The notes beneath the pieces are model-generated. The model did not search any database. It saw nothing but the letters and a program-made list of their open reading frames with translations, and was not told where the DNA came from. A DNA stretch of 37,672 nt from GCA-2786165 sp964625775 (lineage in GTDB: Bacteria; Pseudomonadota; Gammaproteobacteria; Legionellales; Legionellaceae), in contig CAZVEH010000021.1 of the NCBI GenBank assembly GCA_964625775.1, positions 1-37,672 on the forward strand. The letters are read 5' to 3'. The translations under genes were made by a program, and so were the position numbers. Position 1 is the first letter of the stretch, and each line of letters opens with the position of its first letter. Below are positions 1-8,351 of this stretch, piece after piece.

Positions 1-1
1 T

Positions 2-54
2 GTGCCACACGACAGGAGATCCCTCGCTACGCTCGGGATGACGTGGGGAGTTAC
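2..54. repeat. Dispersed palindromic repeat, left copy of an inverted pair bounding the window
   Basis: These 53 bases recur as the reverse complement at 37620-37672 with a single mismatch (CTACGC here, CTGCGC there). A degenerate relative lies at 18099-18168. The core GATCCCTCGC..GCTCGGGATGACG is itself nearly palindromic. This is the look of a short dispersed REP- or MITE-like element. Both window ends fall inside it, so the window may be an assembly contig broken at repeats. That last point is inference. Confidence 0.8.
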
Positions 55-68
55 GGAACGCATAATAA

Positions 69-97
69 TTGACAAATAAAATATCAAAAATTACAAT
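69..97 (+). promoter_or_regulatory. Sigma-70-type promoter for the small membrane protein gene
   Basis: A perfect -35 box TTGACA lies at 69-74 and a near-perfect -10 box TACAAT at 92-97, with the optimal 17-base spacer. Transcription would begin near 104, giving a short leader before the ATG at 140. It lies just inside the flanking repeat. Confidence 0.65.
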
Positions 98-139
98 ACT
101 CTCTCATATGAAATACAAATCTTATTAAAAGGAATTGCT

Positions 140-382
140 ATGCAACGTGCTCTAGTCGACCGCAATGAAACCGACATTTTCCTACAAGCACTTCTCAACC
201 ACCCCATACGTACAAGTACTAGTATTTTTTTAACAGCCGCATTGGTATACACGAGTTGTAAAATAGCGCTGGGTTCAAGTGATGCGACTGCATCAGCAGT
301 CGGTCTATTCGCTGGCCTTGGGGTAGCAATACATACCGCAGTGCGTGAACATGATTACAACCACAATCTGCGACCTAACTAA
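140..382 (+). CDS. Small hypothetical membrane protein (80 aa)
   Basis: I do not recognise this protein. It has a polar N-terminus of about 25 residues, then two hydrophobic stretches (about residues 28-45 and 49-65) joined by a short polar loop (GSSDAT), which suggests a small two-helix inner-membrane hairpin. The C-terminus is short, charged and histidine-containing. The start is well supported: AAAAGGA sits about seven bases before the ATG, and a strong promoter lies at 69-97. It is followed by a separately expressed secreted protein, and nothing nearby suggests a function. No frameshift or unusual composition is visible. It is probably a real gene because ribosome site, promoter and reading frame agree, but its role is unknown. 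Confidence 0.6.
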   Translation: MQRALVDRNETDIFLQALLNHPIRTSTSIFLTAALVYTSCKIALGSSDATASAVGLFAGLGVAIHTAVREHDYNHNLRPN

Positions 383-491
383 ATACAGAACGACGACTCA
401 ATATTCCAGACAAATAACAGTATTATTGATTTTATTAAAAATGATTTTGTATTATAATGGAACATAAATAGTAGTAACTAAAAGGATCCAT

Positions 492-983
492 ATGAGGAAA
501 TATTATACTGTATTATTGGTTTTGATTGGATCATCAGCCTTTGCCTGTGATTTTTTTAGTTGCCAATATCTTTTAGATATCATTATTAAAAATAATACAA
601 ACTCGGAGTGCCACTTAATCCAACATAAAATTAATAGCGGCAGGTTTGGTGCTGATCTCGTTTTTGACAAAGAATTAGCACACATCAGTACCATTGCCGC
701 AGGGCAGAAAAGCAAAGCGTTTCGATTTTATGATGATGTGTACTATAGACACCATGTCGTACTTACCTATCAATGTGGTGACGATAAATTCATTACTTTA
801 GATTCCACGCGCAATGCATACGCGGGCATCACAATGCCTCTTTTAGGCATGTGGACAGTAGTTATCAACGGCCTAGTCACTTCCGCCTCTAATATGGACG
901 CAAGTTATGAATCTGATATCGGCTCTTGTACTAGACTTAACCCTCCAGCAAGGCCTGGCTCAATTACTTGGACGTTGTCTTAG
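492..983 (+). CDS. Hypothetical secreted protein (163 aa)
   Basis: The first 18 residues form a signal peptide (MRKYY, a hydrophobic core, then SSAFA before Cys19). The cleavage region lacks the leucine expected of a lipobox, so a soluble periplasmic or exported protein is more likely than a lipoprotein. The mature part has five or six cysteines (such as C19, C24, the SECHL and YQCGD cysteines, and SCTRL near the end), suggesting disulfides in an oxidising compartment. The alternating pattern looks beta-rich. AAGGA lies seven bases before the ATG, and a TATAAT box at 453-458 could be the -10 element. I do not recognise the family. The opening of the mature domain faintly resembles small beta-sandwich cytolysin folds, but this is too weak to use as an assignment. 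Confidence 0.6.
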   Translation: MRKYYTVLLVLIGSSAFACDFFSCQYLLDIIIKNNTNSECHLIQHKINSGRFGADLVFDKELAHISTIAAGQKSKAFRFYDDVYYRHHVVLTYQCGDDKFITLDSTRNAYAGITMPLLGMWTVVINGLVTSASNMDASYESDIGSCTRLNPPARPGSITWTLS

Positions 984-1050
984 CAAACGTACATTTGGCC
1001 TTCACAGCCTACTAGTGTGATTCAAATCGCGTTGAACAGAAAATGATGTT

Positions 1051-1554
1051 TTAATTGAACTGGAATGCTTCAAGACGTCCGTGACAGTGCTTCCACTTTT
1101 TGTGGCTTCCACAAGGACAAGGCATGTTTCTGCTGATGGGGCTTTCCTTATCAGATGGAAGAGAGATCCCATCCACATAGTACCAGCGACCATCTATCAA
1201 ACGAAATTCGCTCAATTCATGCATGTGATGTAATGATCCTTCATCCACAAACACGGCTATAAACTCTACTTGTCCATGCTGGGTTGAAATCATCTCTGCG
1301 TGGATAACTTGCAAAGAAATCCATGTCACCCCGCTAGCCCATAATTGCGCAGAAACAGGATCAAAGCCGTCACTGGCTTTGCCTGTCATGGTCGATTGAA
1401 TGTACGGAATATTGGCCTTGGCATAGGCTGAATAGCGCGATCGCATGAGGATTTCTGGCGTCTCGGCTATTTTTTTGCCTTGATGATAGGGCTGACAGCA
1501 CTGTTCGTACGAACGTATTGCGCCGCAATCACAGCTTGTTTTAGCCGCGATCAT
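1051..1554 (-). CDS. ychJ: YchJ family protein with N- and C-terminal SEC-C zinc motifs
   Basis: This 167-residue protein has the YchJ (UPF0225) architecture. A cysteine-rich N-terminus (CDCGAIRSYEQCC, residues 8-20) is followed by the conserved region starting near RSRYSAYA, an NTF2-like central domain, and a C-terminal SEC-C motif (CPCGSHKKWKHCHG). SEC-C motifs bind zinc, and in SecA the same motif helps contact SecB and ribosomes. The function of YchJ itself is not established. The ATG overlaps the stop of the upstream ABC-F gene by four bases (ATGA), so the two genes are probably translationally coupled. Length is typical for the family. The family call is secure and the biological role is not. 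Confidence 0.9.
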   Translation of the reverse strand: MIAAKTSCDCGAIRSYEQCCQPYHQGKKIAETPEILMRSRYSAYAKANIPYIQSTMTGKASDGFDPVSAQLWASGVTWISLQVIHAEMISTQHGQVEFIAVFVDEGSLHHMHELSEFRLIDGRWYYVDGISLPSDKESPISRNMPCPCGSHKKWKHCHGRLEAFQFN

Positions 1555-3158
1555 TTTGTGCCCTGCTCTGCTTCAAAAACTTGCAAAAACTCCCCGTAAC
1601 CCCCCTTATAATCTTGAATTTTGCCTGCGGGAGGAAAATATAAGATCCTGGTCGCAAATTTTTCAATAAAATGCCGATTATGACTGACGACCAAAAGTGT
1701 ACCGGTATAGGCTGCCAATGCGCCGGCTAAGGCGTCGATTGTTTCTATATCCATATGGTTGGTTGGTTCGTCCAGAATCAGCACATTAGGCGCCTCTAGA
1801 ATGACCTTGCCCATCAGTAAACGAGCCGCTTCTCCGCCGCTCAAAGATAAAATATCTTTGCTCACGTCATCTTTCACAAACAACATTTGCCCCAACACTT
1901 TGCGAATTTGTTGTTCCGGGACACCTGAAACCACATCAGATAACCATGCCAGCACTGTTTTTGATTCATTCAGCAAATCATGGTGATCTTGAGAAAAATA
2001 AGAAATTCGAGTGTCAGGTCCCCAAGTAATTTGACCTTCGTCAGGTGGGATCAGGGACAGCATCAGTTTCAACAAAGTCGATTTCCCGCGTCCATTGGCC
2101 CCAACAATCGCTACTTTATCATGCCGATTCAATTGCAACCGCAATCCTTTGAATAAAGTGCGATCTTGAAAGGATTTGCCCAGGCCTTCTACCACACACA
2201 CAGATTTGACAGATTGTTTCTGCGGCACCAATTGAAAATTAGGTGCGATACGCGAACTATGTAATATATCCGGTAGTTCAATTTTTTCCATCATTTTTAG
2301 TCGAGACCGCGCTTGTGCAGCTTTAGAAGCCTTGGCCTTGAATCGGTCCACGAATGATTGCATATGGGCCAGTTTATCTTCAGCTTTACGCCTCTCAACA
2401 ATTTTCTGATCTTGGAGCAATTGTTTTTCAGCCAAAAATTTGGCATAAACCCCAGAGTATTGGCGTACTTCACCAAAATCGATATCCAAAATATGGTCCG
2501 CAAGATGATTAATAAACTCTAAATCATGTGATATAAAAATCAACAATCCTTTAAACTCTGTGGCTAAGAAACTTTCTAACCAGCGTATGGATTCGATGTC
2601 CAAATGGTTGGTGGGTTCATCCAACAGTAAAATAGAAGGATTCTCAAACAAAACCTGAGCAAGCAATACTCTTAACTTGTAGCCACCCGACAATGCTCGC
2701 AACGGTTGATCGTGGTAGTTGAGGGGAATACCCAAACCCACTAATATTTTTTCAATTTCCGAAGGGGCAGTGTAACCATTTTCTTGATAAATCAAGTTTT
2801 CCAGTTCAGCATAGCGTAAACCCTGCGCTTCTGACCAAGGATCTATGGCCAATAAGGCTTCTTTTTCTTGTATTGCAGCCGCCAATTTGGCTCTGCCTTG
2901 CATCACAATATCCCGGATCAAAGTATCTTCATAGCGAAATTGATCCTGTTTCAACCAACCAATACTCGCATCTTTTGGTTTGATGACCTCTCCCGAGGTG
3001 GGCTCTTCTTCTTGCGTCATCAACTTAAAAAGTGTGGACTTTCCACACCCATTGGCACCCACTAACGCATACGCTTGATTGGTATTCAAAATAAGATTCA
3101 CATCATAGAACAAAAGCTTTTGTCCAAATGTGATGCTTAGTTGATTTAAAGTGATCAT
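1551..3158 (-). CDS. ybiT: ABC-F family ATPase, YbiT type
   Basis: This is a 535-residue soluble protein with two tandem ABC ATPase domains and no membrane domain. The first domain has Walker A GANGCGKST at residues 34-42, signature LSGGYKLRV and Walker B ILLLDEPTNHLD. The second has GANGRGKST, LSGGEAARL and VLILDEPTNHMD. A charged linker joins them, as expected for ABC-F proteins, which act at the ribosomal E site. The N-terminus (QLSITFGQKLLF, then GWLKQDQF) resembles E. coli YbiT (about 530 residues) far more than EttA or Uup. A second ABC-F protein, EttA, lies at 18810-20480. Intergenic sequence after the gene is absent because ychJ overlaps its stop codon. The Shine-Dalgarno sequence is weak. 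Confidence 0.9.
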   Translation of the reverse strand: MITLNQLSITFGQKLLFYDVNLILNTNQAYALVGANGCGKSTLFKLMTQEEEPTSGEVIKPKDASIGWLKQDQFRYEDTLIRDIVMQGRAKLAAAIQEKEALLAIDPWSEAQGLRYAELENLIYQENGYTAPSEIEKILVGLGIPLNYHDQPLRALSGGYKLRVLLAQVLFENPSILLLDEPTNHLDIESIRWLESFLATEFKGLLIFISHDLEFINHLADHILDIDFGEVRQYSGVYAKFLAEKQLLQDQKIVERRKAEDKLAHMQSFVDRFKAKASKAAQARSRLKMMEKIELPDILHSSRIAPNFQLVPQKQSVKSVCVVEGLGKSFQDRTLFKGLRLQLNRHDKVAIVGANGRGKSTLLKLMLSLIPPDEGQITWGPDTRISYFSQDHHDLLNESKTVLAWLSDVVSGVPEQQIRKVLGQMLFVKDDVSKDILSLSGGEAARLLMGKVILEAPNVLILDEPTNHMDIETIDALAGALAAYTGTLLVVSHNRHFIEKFATRILYFPPAGKIQDYKGGYGEFLQVFEAEQGTK

Positions 3159-3200
3159 GAATAATACTCAGATGATGATGTGTTAAAACGCCTGTAAGAC

Positions 3201-3255
3201 AAAAAAATAACCCATTCTACCGAAATACCACATCGATGTATTTCGGTAGAATGGG
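3201..3255 (-). terminator. Intrinsic terminator downstream of fis
   Basis: A perfect 18-bp stem (3211-3228 with 3238-3255) encloses a nine-base loop. Read on the minus strand it is followed by TTATTTTTTT at 3201-3210, the classic U-tract. It lies 48 bases past the fis stop and would separate fis from the ABC-F gene. The plus strand lacks a T-run after the stem, so the element is directional. Confidence 0.8.
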
Positions 3256-3302
3256 AGAATGGTAATTCTTATGATCCAATGAACATCAAAAAAAGAAAAT
3301 GA

Positions 3303-3599
3303 TTATTCGTCAGTTAAGCGAAAGTATTTTGTACCAAAATAACGCTGTAATTTTTTTCGGATCGTACCGCGGCTAATACCCAGCATCCTAGCAGCTTGTA
3401 GCTGATTACCACGTCGTTTCTCCATAACAGCTTGCAACAAAGGAGGTTCAACTTCTGAAAGAATCATATCGTACAAATCATTGATAGATTTATTTTTATT
3501 TTCGGCCAGAAAACGCGTTACCAAACCATAAACCAAATCCTGAAGGCCCTGATCTTGTTTCGTATTTTCAATGGTGCTTTCCGTCTCAATAACAGCCAT
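3303..3599 (-). CDS. fis: Fis family nucleoid-associated DNA-binding protein
   Basis: From the ATG at 3599 the product is 98 residues, the same length as E. coli Fis. The C-terminal half matches Fis closely: NDLYDMILSEVEPPLL, then RGNQLQAARMLGISRGTIRKKL, a helix-turn-helix at about residues 72-95. Fis is a homodimer that bends DNA and adjusts transcription with growth phase. A longer frame with a TTG start at 3605 exists, but AAGGA lies eight bases before the ATG at 3599, so that start is preferred. In enterobacteria fis follows dusB. Here it stands alone between htpG and a strong terminator. A TIS11-like assignment is not considered because the Fis match is unambiguous. Confidence 0.93.
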   Translation of the reverse strand: MAVIETESTIENTKQDQGLQDLVYGLVTRFLAENKNKSINDLYDMILSEVEPPLLQAVMEKRRGNQLQAARMLGISRGTIRKKLQRYFGTKYFRLTDE

Positions 3600-3704
3600 T
3601 CTCAATATCCTTATTTATTTAGTTAATCAAACATCTAACCTCTGTGCTTCCATTTTATATGTTAGCAAGATTAATTGTACATCAAGCATAATTGATACGC
3701 TATA

Positions 3705-3751
3705 GGAAAACCGTGTTTTTCTTAATCGCTTAGGAGATAGCACGGTTTTCC
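3705..3751. other. Hairpin downstream of htpG
   Basis: An 11-bp inverted repeat (GGAAAACCGTG at 3705-3715 and its complement at 3741-3751) with a 25-base loop starts 12 bases past the htpG stop. No U-tract follows the stem in either direction, so it may be an RNA 3'-end stabiliser or a weak terminator rather than a classic intrinsic terminator. Confidence 0.4.
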
Positions 3752-3763
3752 AGCTACGTCACA

Positions 3764-5656
3764 TTATGCACCAATCAACAATTGATTCATCCGTTTGACA
3801 AAATCGGCAGGATTATCTAATTGCCCACCTTCTGCTATCACTGCCTGTTCAAACAACACCTTGATCCATTGTTCGAATTTCACATCATCTTCTATCCCAT
3901 GAATTCGTTTGATCAATGCATGGTCTGGATTGATTTCAAAAATCGGTTTGGACAAAGGAGTCTGTTGACCAGCAGCCTGCAAAATCCGTTGCATTTCCAA
4001 TCCCATGTCGTTTTCATCTGCAACAATACATGCAGGAGAATCAGTCAATCGATTGGTCAGCTGTACATCTTTGATGCGATCTTCCAAAATCGTTTTGATT
4101 TGGGTCAACATCTGTGCGTATGATTTTTCTTGCTCTTTGACTTCTGTCTCATCATCATCAAGCGCCACTTTACCTTTGGCAATAGATTGTAGTTTTTTGC
4201 CTTCAAACTCACCCAAATGCCCTGTCAACCATTCATCAATACGATCACTTAACAACAGCACTTCAATGCCTTTCTTCTTAAAAATTTCCAAATGTGGGCT
4301 GTTTTTAGCCGCGTTATAACTGGATGCCGTTATGAAATAGATTTTGTCTTGTTTGTCTTGCATACGAGACACATACTCCGCCAAAGAAACAGTTTGTTCT
4401 TCTGAGGTAGAGTGGGTCGTGGTAAACCGCAGTAATTTTGCAATGGCTTCACGATTTGCAAAATCTTCTACCGGACCTTCTTTCATCACCAAACCAAATT
4501 CTTTCCAAAAACGTTGATACATCTCTGGATTATCACTGCTCATCTTTTCCAACAAAGACAAAATGCGCTTGGTGCAAGCCGAACGAATATTATCCACTTG
4601 CTTGTTGTCCTGCAAAATTTCACGAGACACATTCAACGGCAAATCGCTGGCATCCACAATACCTTTGATGAAACGCAAATATCTTGGTAAGAACTGTGCG
4701 GCGTCATCCATAATAAAGACACGTTTTACATATAATTTCAATCCATGTTTCACTTCATGCTGCCATAAATCATAAGGAGCATGGGAAGGAATATACAAAA
4801 GACTGATATATTCATGTTTGCCTTCTACATGGTTATGAGACCACATCAAGGGCTCTTGATAATCATGAGAGATATGTTTATACAGAGCTTTATACTCGTC
4901 ATCTGAGATTTCGGACTTCTGCAATGTCCACAAAGCTGTTGCTTTGTTGACTGTTTCAAATGCGGGTTCTTCTTTTTCTGCGTCCGCACCTTCTTCTTTG
5001 TCTTCAGCTGGACTCATGCCTTTCATCACAATCGGCCATGAAATATGATCAGAGTATTTGGTGATGATATTTTTGATGCGCCAATCACTAAGAAACTCTT
5101 CTGCATCTGCTTTCAAATGTAAAATGACTTCGGTACCGCGAGTTTGTTTTTTTACCGATCCAATACTAAACTCACCATCACCGGTGGATTCCCATTGAAT
5201 ACCTGAATCTGCCGCCCCACCCGCGCGTCGGCTTTTGAGTACCACACGATCAGCCACTATAAATGCTGAGTAAAATCCTACCCCAAATTGGCCAATCAAA
5301 TTAGAATCTTTGGCTTGATCACCACTTAGATGACTGATGAATTCTTCTGTACCTGATTTAGCAATAGTTCCTAAATTAGTGACCGCTTCATCCCAAGTCA
5401 TACCAATGCCGTTGTCGCTAATGGTTAATGTTTTCTGCTTGTCATCAAACTCTACGGTAATTTTCAAATCAGAATCTTGCTCGTACAGGCTTGCATCTGA
5501 CAGTGCTAAAAACCTTAGCTTATCCAAAGCATCCGAGGCATTAGAAACCAATTCACGTAAAAAAATTTCTTTATTACTATATAAAGAATGGACCACCAAA
5601 TGCAGCATTTTCTTAACTTCAGTTTGAAAGCCCATGGTTTGTTGTTTTTTGACCAT
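3764..5656 (-). CDS. htpG: Molecular chaperone HtpG (bacterial Hsp90)
   Basis: This 630-residue protein carries the three Hsp90 domains. The N-terminal GHKL ATPase is marked by [26 protein letters not shown] and [11 protein letters not shown]. The middle domain includes [11 protein letters not shown] and [11 protein letters not shown], and a C-terminal dimerisation domain follows. It is an ATP-dependent cytosolic chaperone of the heat-shock response. The frame opens further to 5692, but GGAG lies eight bases before the ATG at 5656, and the 5692 codon lies inside the predicted heat-shock -10 box, so 5656 is chosen. The protein then begins [18 protein letters not shown], as in E. coli HtpG. It has its own promoter (5691-5718) and no co-transcribed neighbour. 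Confidence 0.97.
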
Positions 5657-5690
5657 CAGTAAATCTCCAAAAAATTTGTCTTCGGTGAAC

Positions 5691-5718
5691 ATTTGGGGGC
5701 AAAATTCGAAAATTCAAG
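5691..5718 (-). promoter_or_regulatory. Sigma-32-like heat-shock promoter of htpG
   Basis: On the minus strand CTTGAAT is followed after 13 bases by CCCCCAAAT, close to the RpoH consensus (CTTGAAA, 13-17 bases, CCCCATNT). It lies about 35 bases upstream of the chosen htpG start, so the leader is short and contains the GGAG ribosome site. This fits the known heat-shock control of htpG. Confidence 0.75.
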
Positions 5719-5869
5719 GTGTGAAGTTAAAATTTACTGAGTCGGGTTAACGCAGCACAGTATTTTTTAGCCTGAGATTCGAGAGAATAGTTGGACTGAG
5801 TAGCGTCAATCAAAAGTTATCCCACAGCAGCACATCATAAAAGCTCTAAAAATCGTACCGCTCACAAAG

Positions 5870-6143
5870 CTATATGTTTTGAAAGCGTTGCTGGAGTTTC
5901 GCCGCACGCTGCAAGATGGCCGCAGTAAAAGGACTATGTTATATGATCCTGAATGCTGGTGATCTAGTTTAACGTCTCTTTGCGCACCAACCCCCCAGAC
6001 AGTTGAGCTTCCTCTGCCATTTGTAAAATATGCCGCGGAAATACACCGTCAAACTCATATTTACTTCCGATTTTCATGGCCATTTTTGACAAAAACCCGT
6101 TAATATTCCTTTTCGGGAACAAATTGTGGTTTTTGGGTTTTCA
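5870..6143 (-). pseudogene. Decayed C-terminal fragment of a HipA-type kinase
   Basis: In one minus-strand frame (6083-5964) a 39-codon stretch reads MAMKIGSKYEF..VFPRHILQMAEEA..LVRK before a TAG stop. This is the pattern near the C-terminus of HipA-family serine/threonine kinases: an AM.IG..Y.F segment, PRH, then an amphipathic helix. The same frame is open upstream only to a TGA at 6141-6143. Shortly downstream, in another frame, AAILQRAAKLQQRF ends at a TAG at 5870-5872 and looks like the final helix. The rest of the kinase and any HipB antitoxin are absent. The family assignment is from motif memory, so moderate confidence. The remaining 5719-5869 holds nothing I can identify. Confidence 0.5.
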
Positions 6144-6172
6144 AACAACCAAAATTACCGATCGGGAACCAA

Positions 6173-7849
6173 TCATGGGGTGTGCGGAAAAAGAGTACGG
6201 GGCTGAATCGAACCATATTCAAGCCCCGCACCGCTTGCTTTACTGATCAGCATAAGCTCTTCTGGCTTAACAGGATCAGGAGACATGCTGCCATCATAAG
6301 GCTCGTCAACAATCAAGGGTTTTGGCTCAATTGTTGCGTACATATAAGCTGAATTGGCCGACAAACTCACTACGGACAACAGGGTGATCATTAAATACTC
6401 GTATGCAGTGTCTGAATGATTAAAAGCAGCAATTTTTCCTGCTAGCAAGCTGATAAAAAACGATGAAAAAGCCCCTGCACCACTTGACAAACCGGTTGCC
6501 AAACTCACGTCTGCGGATAAATGATCAGATATTTGGGTGACCACAGAAGAGTTTCCAATCCCATTGAACATGGAAAACACAAACAAAGCCGGCAACCAAA
6601 TGGATTCATGCGAGGACGTGGCTGCCACCAAAGAAGACACCGCCATGCCTAAAAATGCATAATTTGACAACACATCGGCATTCGCAGAAACACCGAGCAT
6701 AGGAACAAGTGTACGCACAATTGCATCCAGCCCAACCAAATAACCCAGAATTTTAGAAGCTTCATCAGCAGGTAAACCACGAAGCGTAAACGTCACCGCA
6801 CCCCCAGATGCCATGGTGAACAAGGTACCCAAGGTGGTGATATAGCTCGTACATACCAGCAACAAAGACAGTTTATCTTTGTTGCTGAGTTGATGCATTC
6901 TGCTCCAATAAGTGTCTGTTGAGCTATGTCTGTCTTTTTCCCCCATAAAACGTGCTATTTCTGCTGCGCTTAAAGTGGGAACTTTTAGCTGCATCAATTG
7001 GTTATACGGGGGATCTTCAACTAAGCAATATATGGCCACAAAAGCCACCGCGGTGAATAACGAAAATGAGCCACACGTGTTTTTCAAACCAATCGTAGGC
7101 ACCATATGGCTTAAGATAATCAAGGTAAACGCCGGTGTGATATTACCCAACCCCCCAATAGTTGCCATATAGCCAGCTGCATTTTGTCGCAGTAAAAACG
7201 CCAAAGCGTGCTCCATCGGCCCCGGGATACCAATCCGGTGTTTCTGTGTTTTAAATGCAATCGCTCTTCGATTTTCGGCCCAAAAATGCATAGAATCACC
7301 GGGTGCCCATTTAGCCGATAAGGCGATACACGGCGAGTAAACTGCAAGTGCTGCACCAGCAAGCAAACAACAAACGCCTAACACCCAAAACCGCTCATCA
7401 TGGATGGTAAGGATAGCCAATATGTCATCGTTGGGTAAAGCCAAACCCAAACCAGCGATCCCAATGATACTGATTGCCAACAAAGTCAGAATTGCGTTTT
7501 TACCTTGACCATGATCAACCTTGCTTGCACCCCATACTCTTAAATAACCGCCTAATAAAACCGAAGACGACGCCAAGGCAAATCTAAAAAAATAGGGAAC
7601 GCTGGTTAATTTATTCGCCACTGCACCACTTAAGGACATCGCTGGGTAAGCACTGATGCTGGCAATCAAAAGGCCTGCATAAATCGTAGGAGGTGAACCT
7701 TTGACTTGCCTCATTTCAAGGTGATATCGCGAATAGCGTGTAGGAATAAGCAGGCGGTAGTCATCAGACATTTGTCGGAAGATTGTGACAAAATCTAAAC
7801 CAAGGGTTGTGCCATCGCCCCTTTCTGTGAACTTTGTTAAGCGTGCCAT
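6173..7849 (-). CDS. MFS transporter, substrate unknown
   Basis: This is a roughly 558-residue multi-pass membrane protein. About 50 polar residues precede the first hydrophobic helix. About a dozen hydrophobic segments follow, with a central cytoplasmic loop around residues 285-315 (FMGEKDRHSSTDTYWSRMHQLSNKDKL). The glycine-rich GGLGNITPAF segment recalls the nitrate/nitrite-porter branch of the major facilitator superfamily, but residues defining that substrate are not evident. The start is the ATG at 7849, and a GTG at 7852 is equally possible because the ribosome site is weak. A promoter with TTGTTT (7907-7912) and TATAAT (7885-7890), 16 bases apart, precedes it, and a Fur-box-like sequence lies just upstream, hinting at iron-linked transport. 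The gene is monocistronic. Confidence 0.7.
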   Translation of the reverse strand: MARLTKFTERGDGTTLGLDFVTIFRQMSDDYRLLIPTRYSRYHLEMRQVKGSPPTIYAGLLIASISAYPAMSLSGAVANKLTSVPYFFRFALASSSVLLGGYLRVWGASKVDHGQGKNAILTLLAISIIGIAGLGLALPNDDILAILTIHDERFWVLGVCCLLAGAALAVYSPCIALSAKWAPGDSMHFWAENRRAIAFKTQKHRIGIPGPMEHALAFLLRQNAAGYMATIGGLGNITPAFTLIILSHMVPTIGLKNTCGSFSLFTAVAFVAIYCLVEDPPYNQLMQLKVPTLSAAEIARFMGEKDRHSSTDTYWSRMHQLSNKDKLSLLLVCTSYITTLGTLFTMASGGAVTFTLRGLPADEASKILGYLVGLDAIVRTLVPMLGVSANADVLSNYAFLGMAVSSLVAATSSHESIWLPALFVFSMFNGIGNSSVVTQISDHLSADVSLATGLSSGAGAFSSFFISLLAGKIAAFNHSDTAYEYLMITLLSVVSLSANSAYMYATIEPKPLIVDEPYDGSMSPDPVKPEELMLISKASGAGLEYGSIQPRTLFPHTP

Positions 7850-7884
7850 CACGGTTGCTCTGCGTCATAAGAGAGAATGGGCGC

Positions 7885-7912
7885 ATTATAACGACAGGAT
7901 TATAAAAAACAA
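7885..7912 (-). promoter_or_regulatory. Promoter of the MFS transporter gene
   Basis: On the minus strand a TTGTTT -35 box (7907-7912) and a perfect TATAAT -10 box (7885-7890) are separated by 16 bases. The predicted transcript starts about 30 bases before the ATG at 7849. Confidence 0.5.
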
Positions 7913-7926
7913 ACACCATGATCAAA

Positions 7927-7945
7927 TATAATGATTCTCATCACA
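7927..7945 (-). promoter_or_regulatory. Candidate Fur box upstream of the MFS transporter
   Basis: TATAATGATTCTCATCACA matches 13 of 19 positions of the classical Fur consensus, including the central TGAT..TCAT. It lies 15 bases upstream of the -35 box of the MFS gene and touches the ygfX stop codon. Fur operators more often overlap the promoter itself, so this is only a candidate. Confidence 0.35.
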
Positions 7946-8351
7946 AAATAGTATGCAATATATGTAATGTTCTTAAGGCAGTATGTGACATTTGATCATA
8001 GAAAATCACCACAAAGCAGGGGCGATTTGCTCCAGAAAAATGCAACAACACAAACAATCCTGTATCCACGCAAATATGAACTTTTTCATACTCAGATCCA
8101 CGCCCATCTCGCCTCTGTATGATCCATTTTCGTTGTTGAAATTTCAGGGTACAGACATTGGGATGAGGACTGGGATCTTTAAATACCTGGTATAAGGACT
8201 TGATCATCCCACAGATCAATAGGACTAGGATTGTTTTAGGCGGATCAGCGTACACCAAGCCAAATACCCCGCATAAGGTCAATATCACACTCAAGCGTCG
8301 ATAATCAGCCGAGGGATTTAAATTGATGGTAAGATCGAATAACGTTGACAC
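7941..8351 (-). CDS. ygfX: YgfX (CptA) family membrane protein
   Basis: This is a small protein of about 136 residues following sdhE, as in enterobacteria. The N-terminus (LTINLNPS) leads into two hydrophobic helices (about residues 18-53), then a basic beta-rich cytoplasmic tail ending FYDQMSHTALRTLHILHTIL, the characteristic YgfX ending. In E. coli YgfX has been described as an inner-membrane protein affecting cytoskeletal proteins, and its pairing with SdhE as a toxin-antitoxin is disputed. No ATG start exists. The frame opens with TTG at 8360, but AAGGAG lies ten bases before the GTG at 8351, so I chose GTG. The gene overlaps sdhE by 47 bases, implying coupled expression. Confidence 0.75.
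   Translation of the reverse strand: MSTLFDLTINLNPSADYRRLSVILTLCGVFGLVYADPPKTILVLLICGMIKSLYQVFKDPSPHPNVCTLKFQQRKWIIQRRDGRGSEYEKVHICVDTGLFVLLHFSGANRPCFVVIFYDQMSHTALRTLHILHTIL

Noticed and set aside
5657..5692. A longer N-terminus for HtpG
   Set aside because: The upstream ATG is in the heat-shock -10 box and has no ribosome site. Hsp90 homology begins after 5656.
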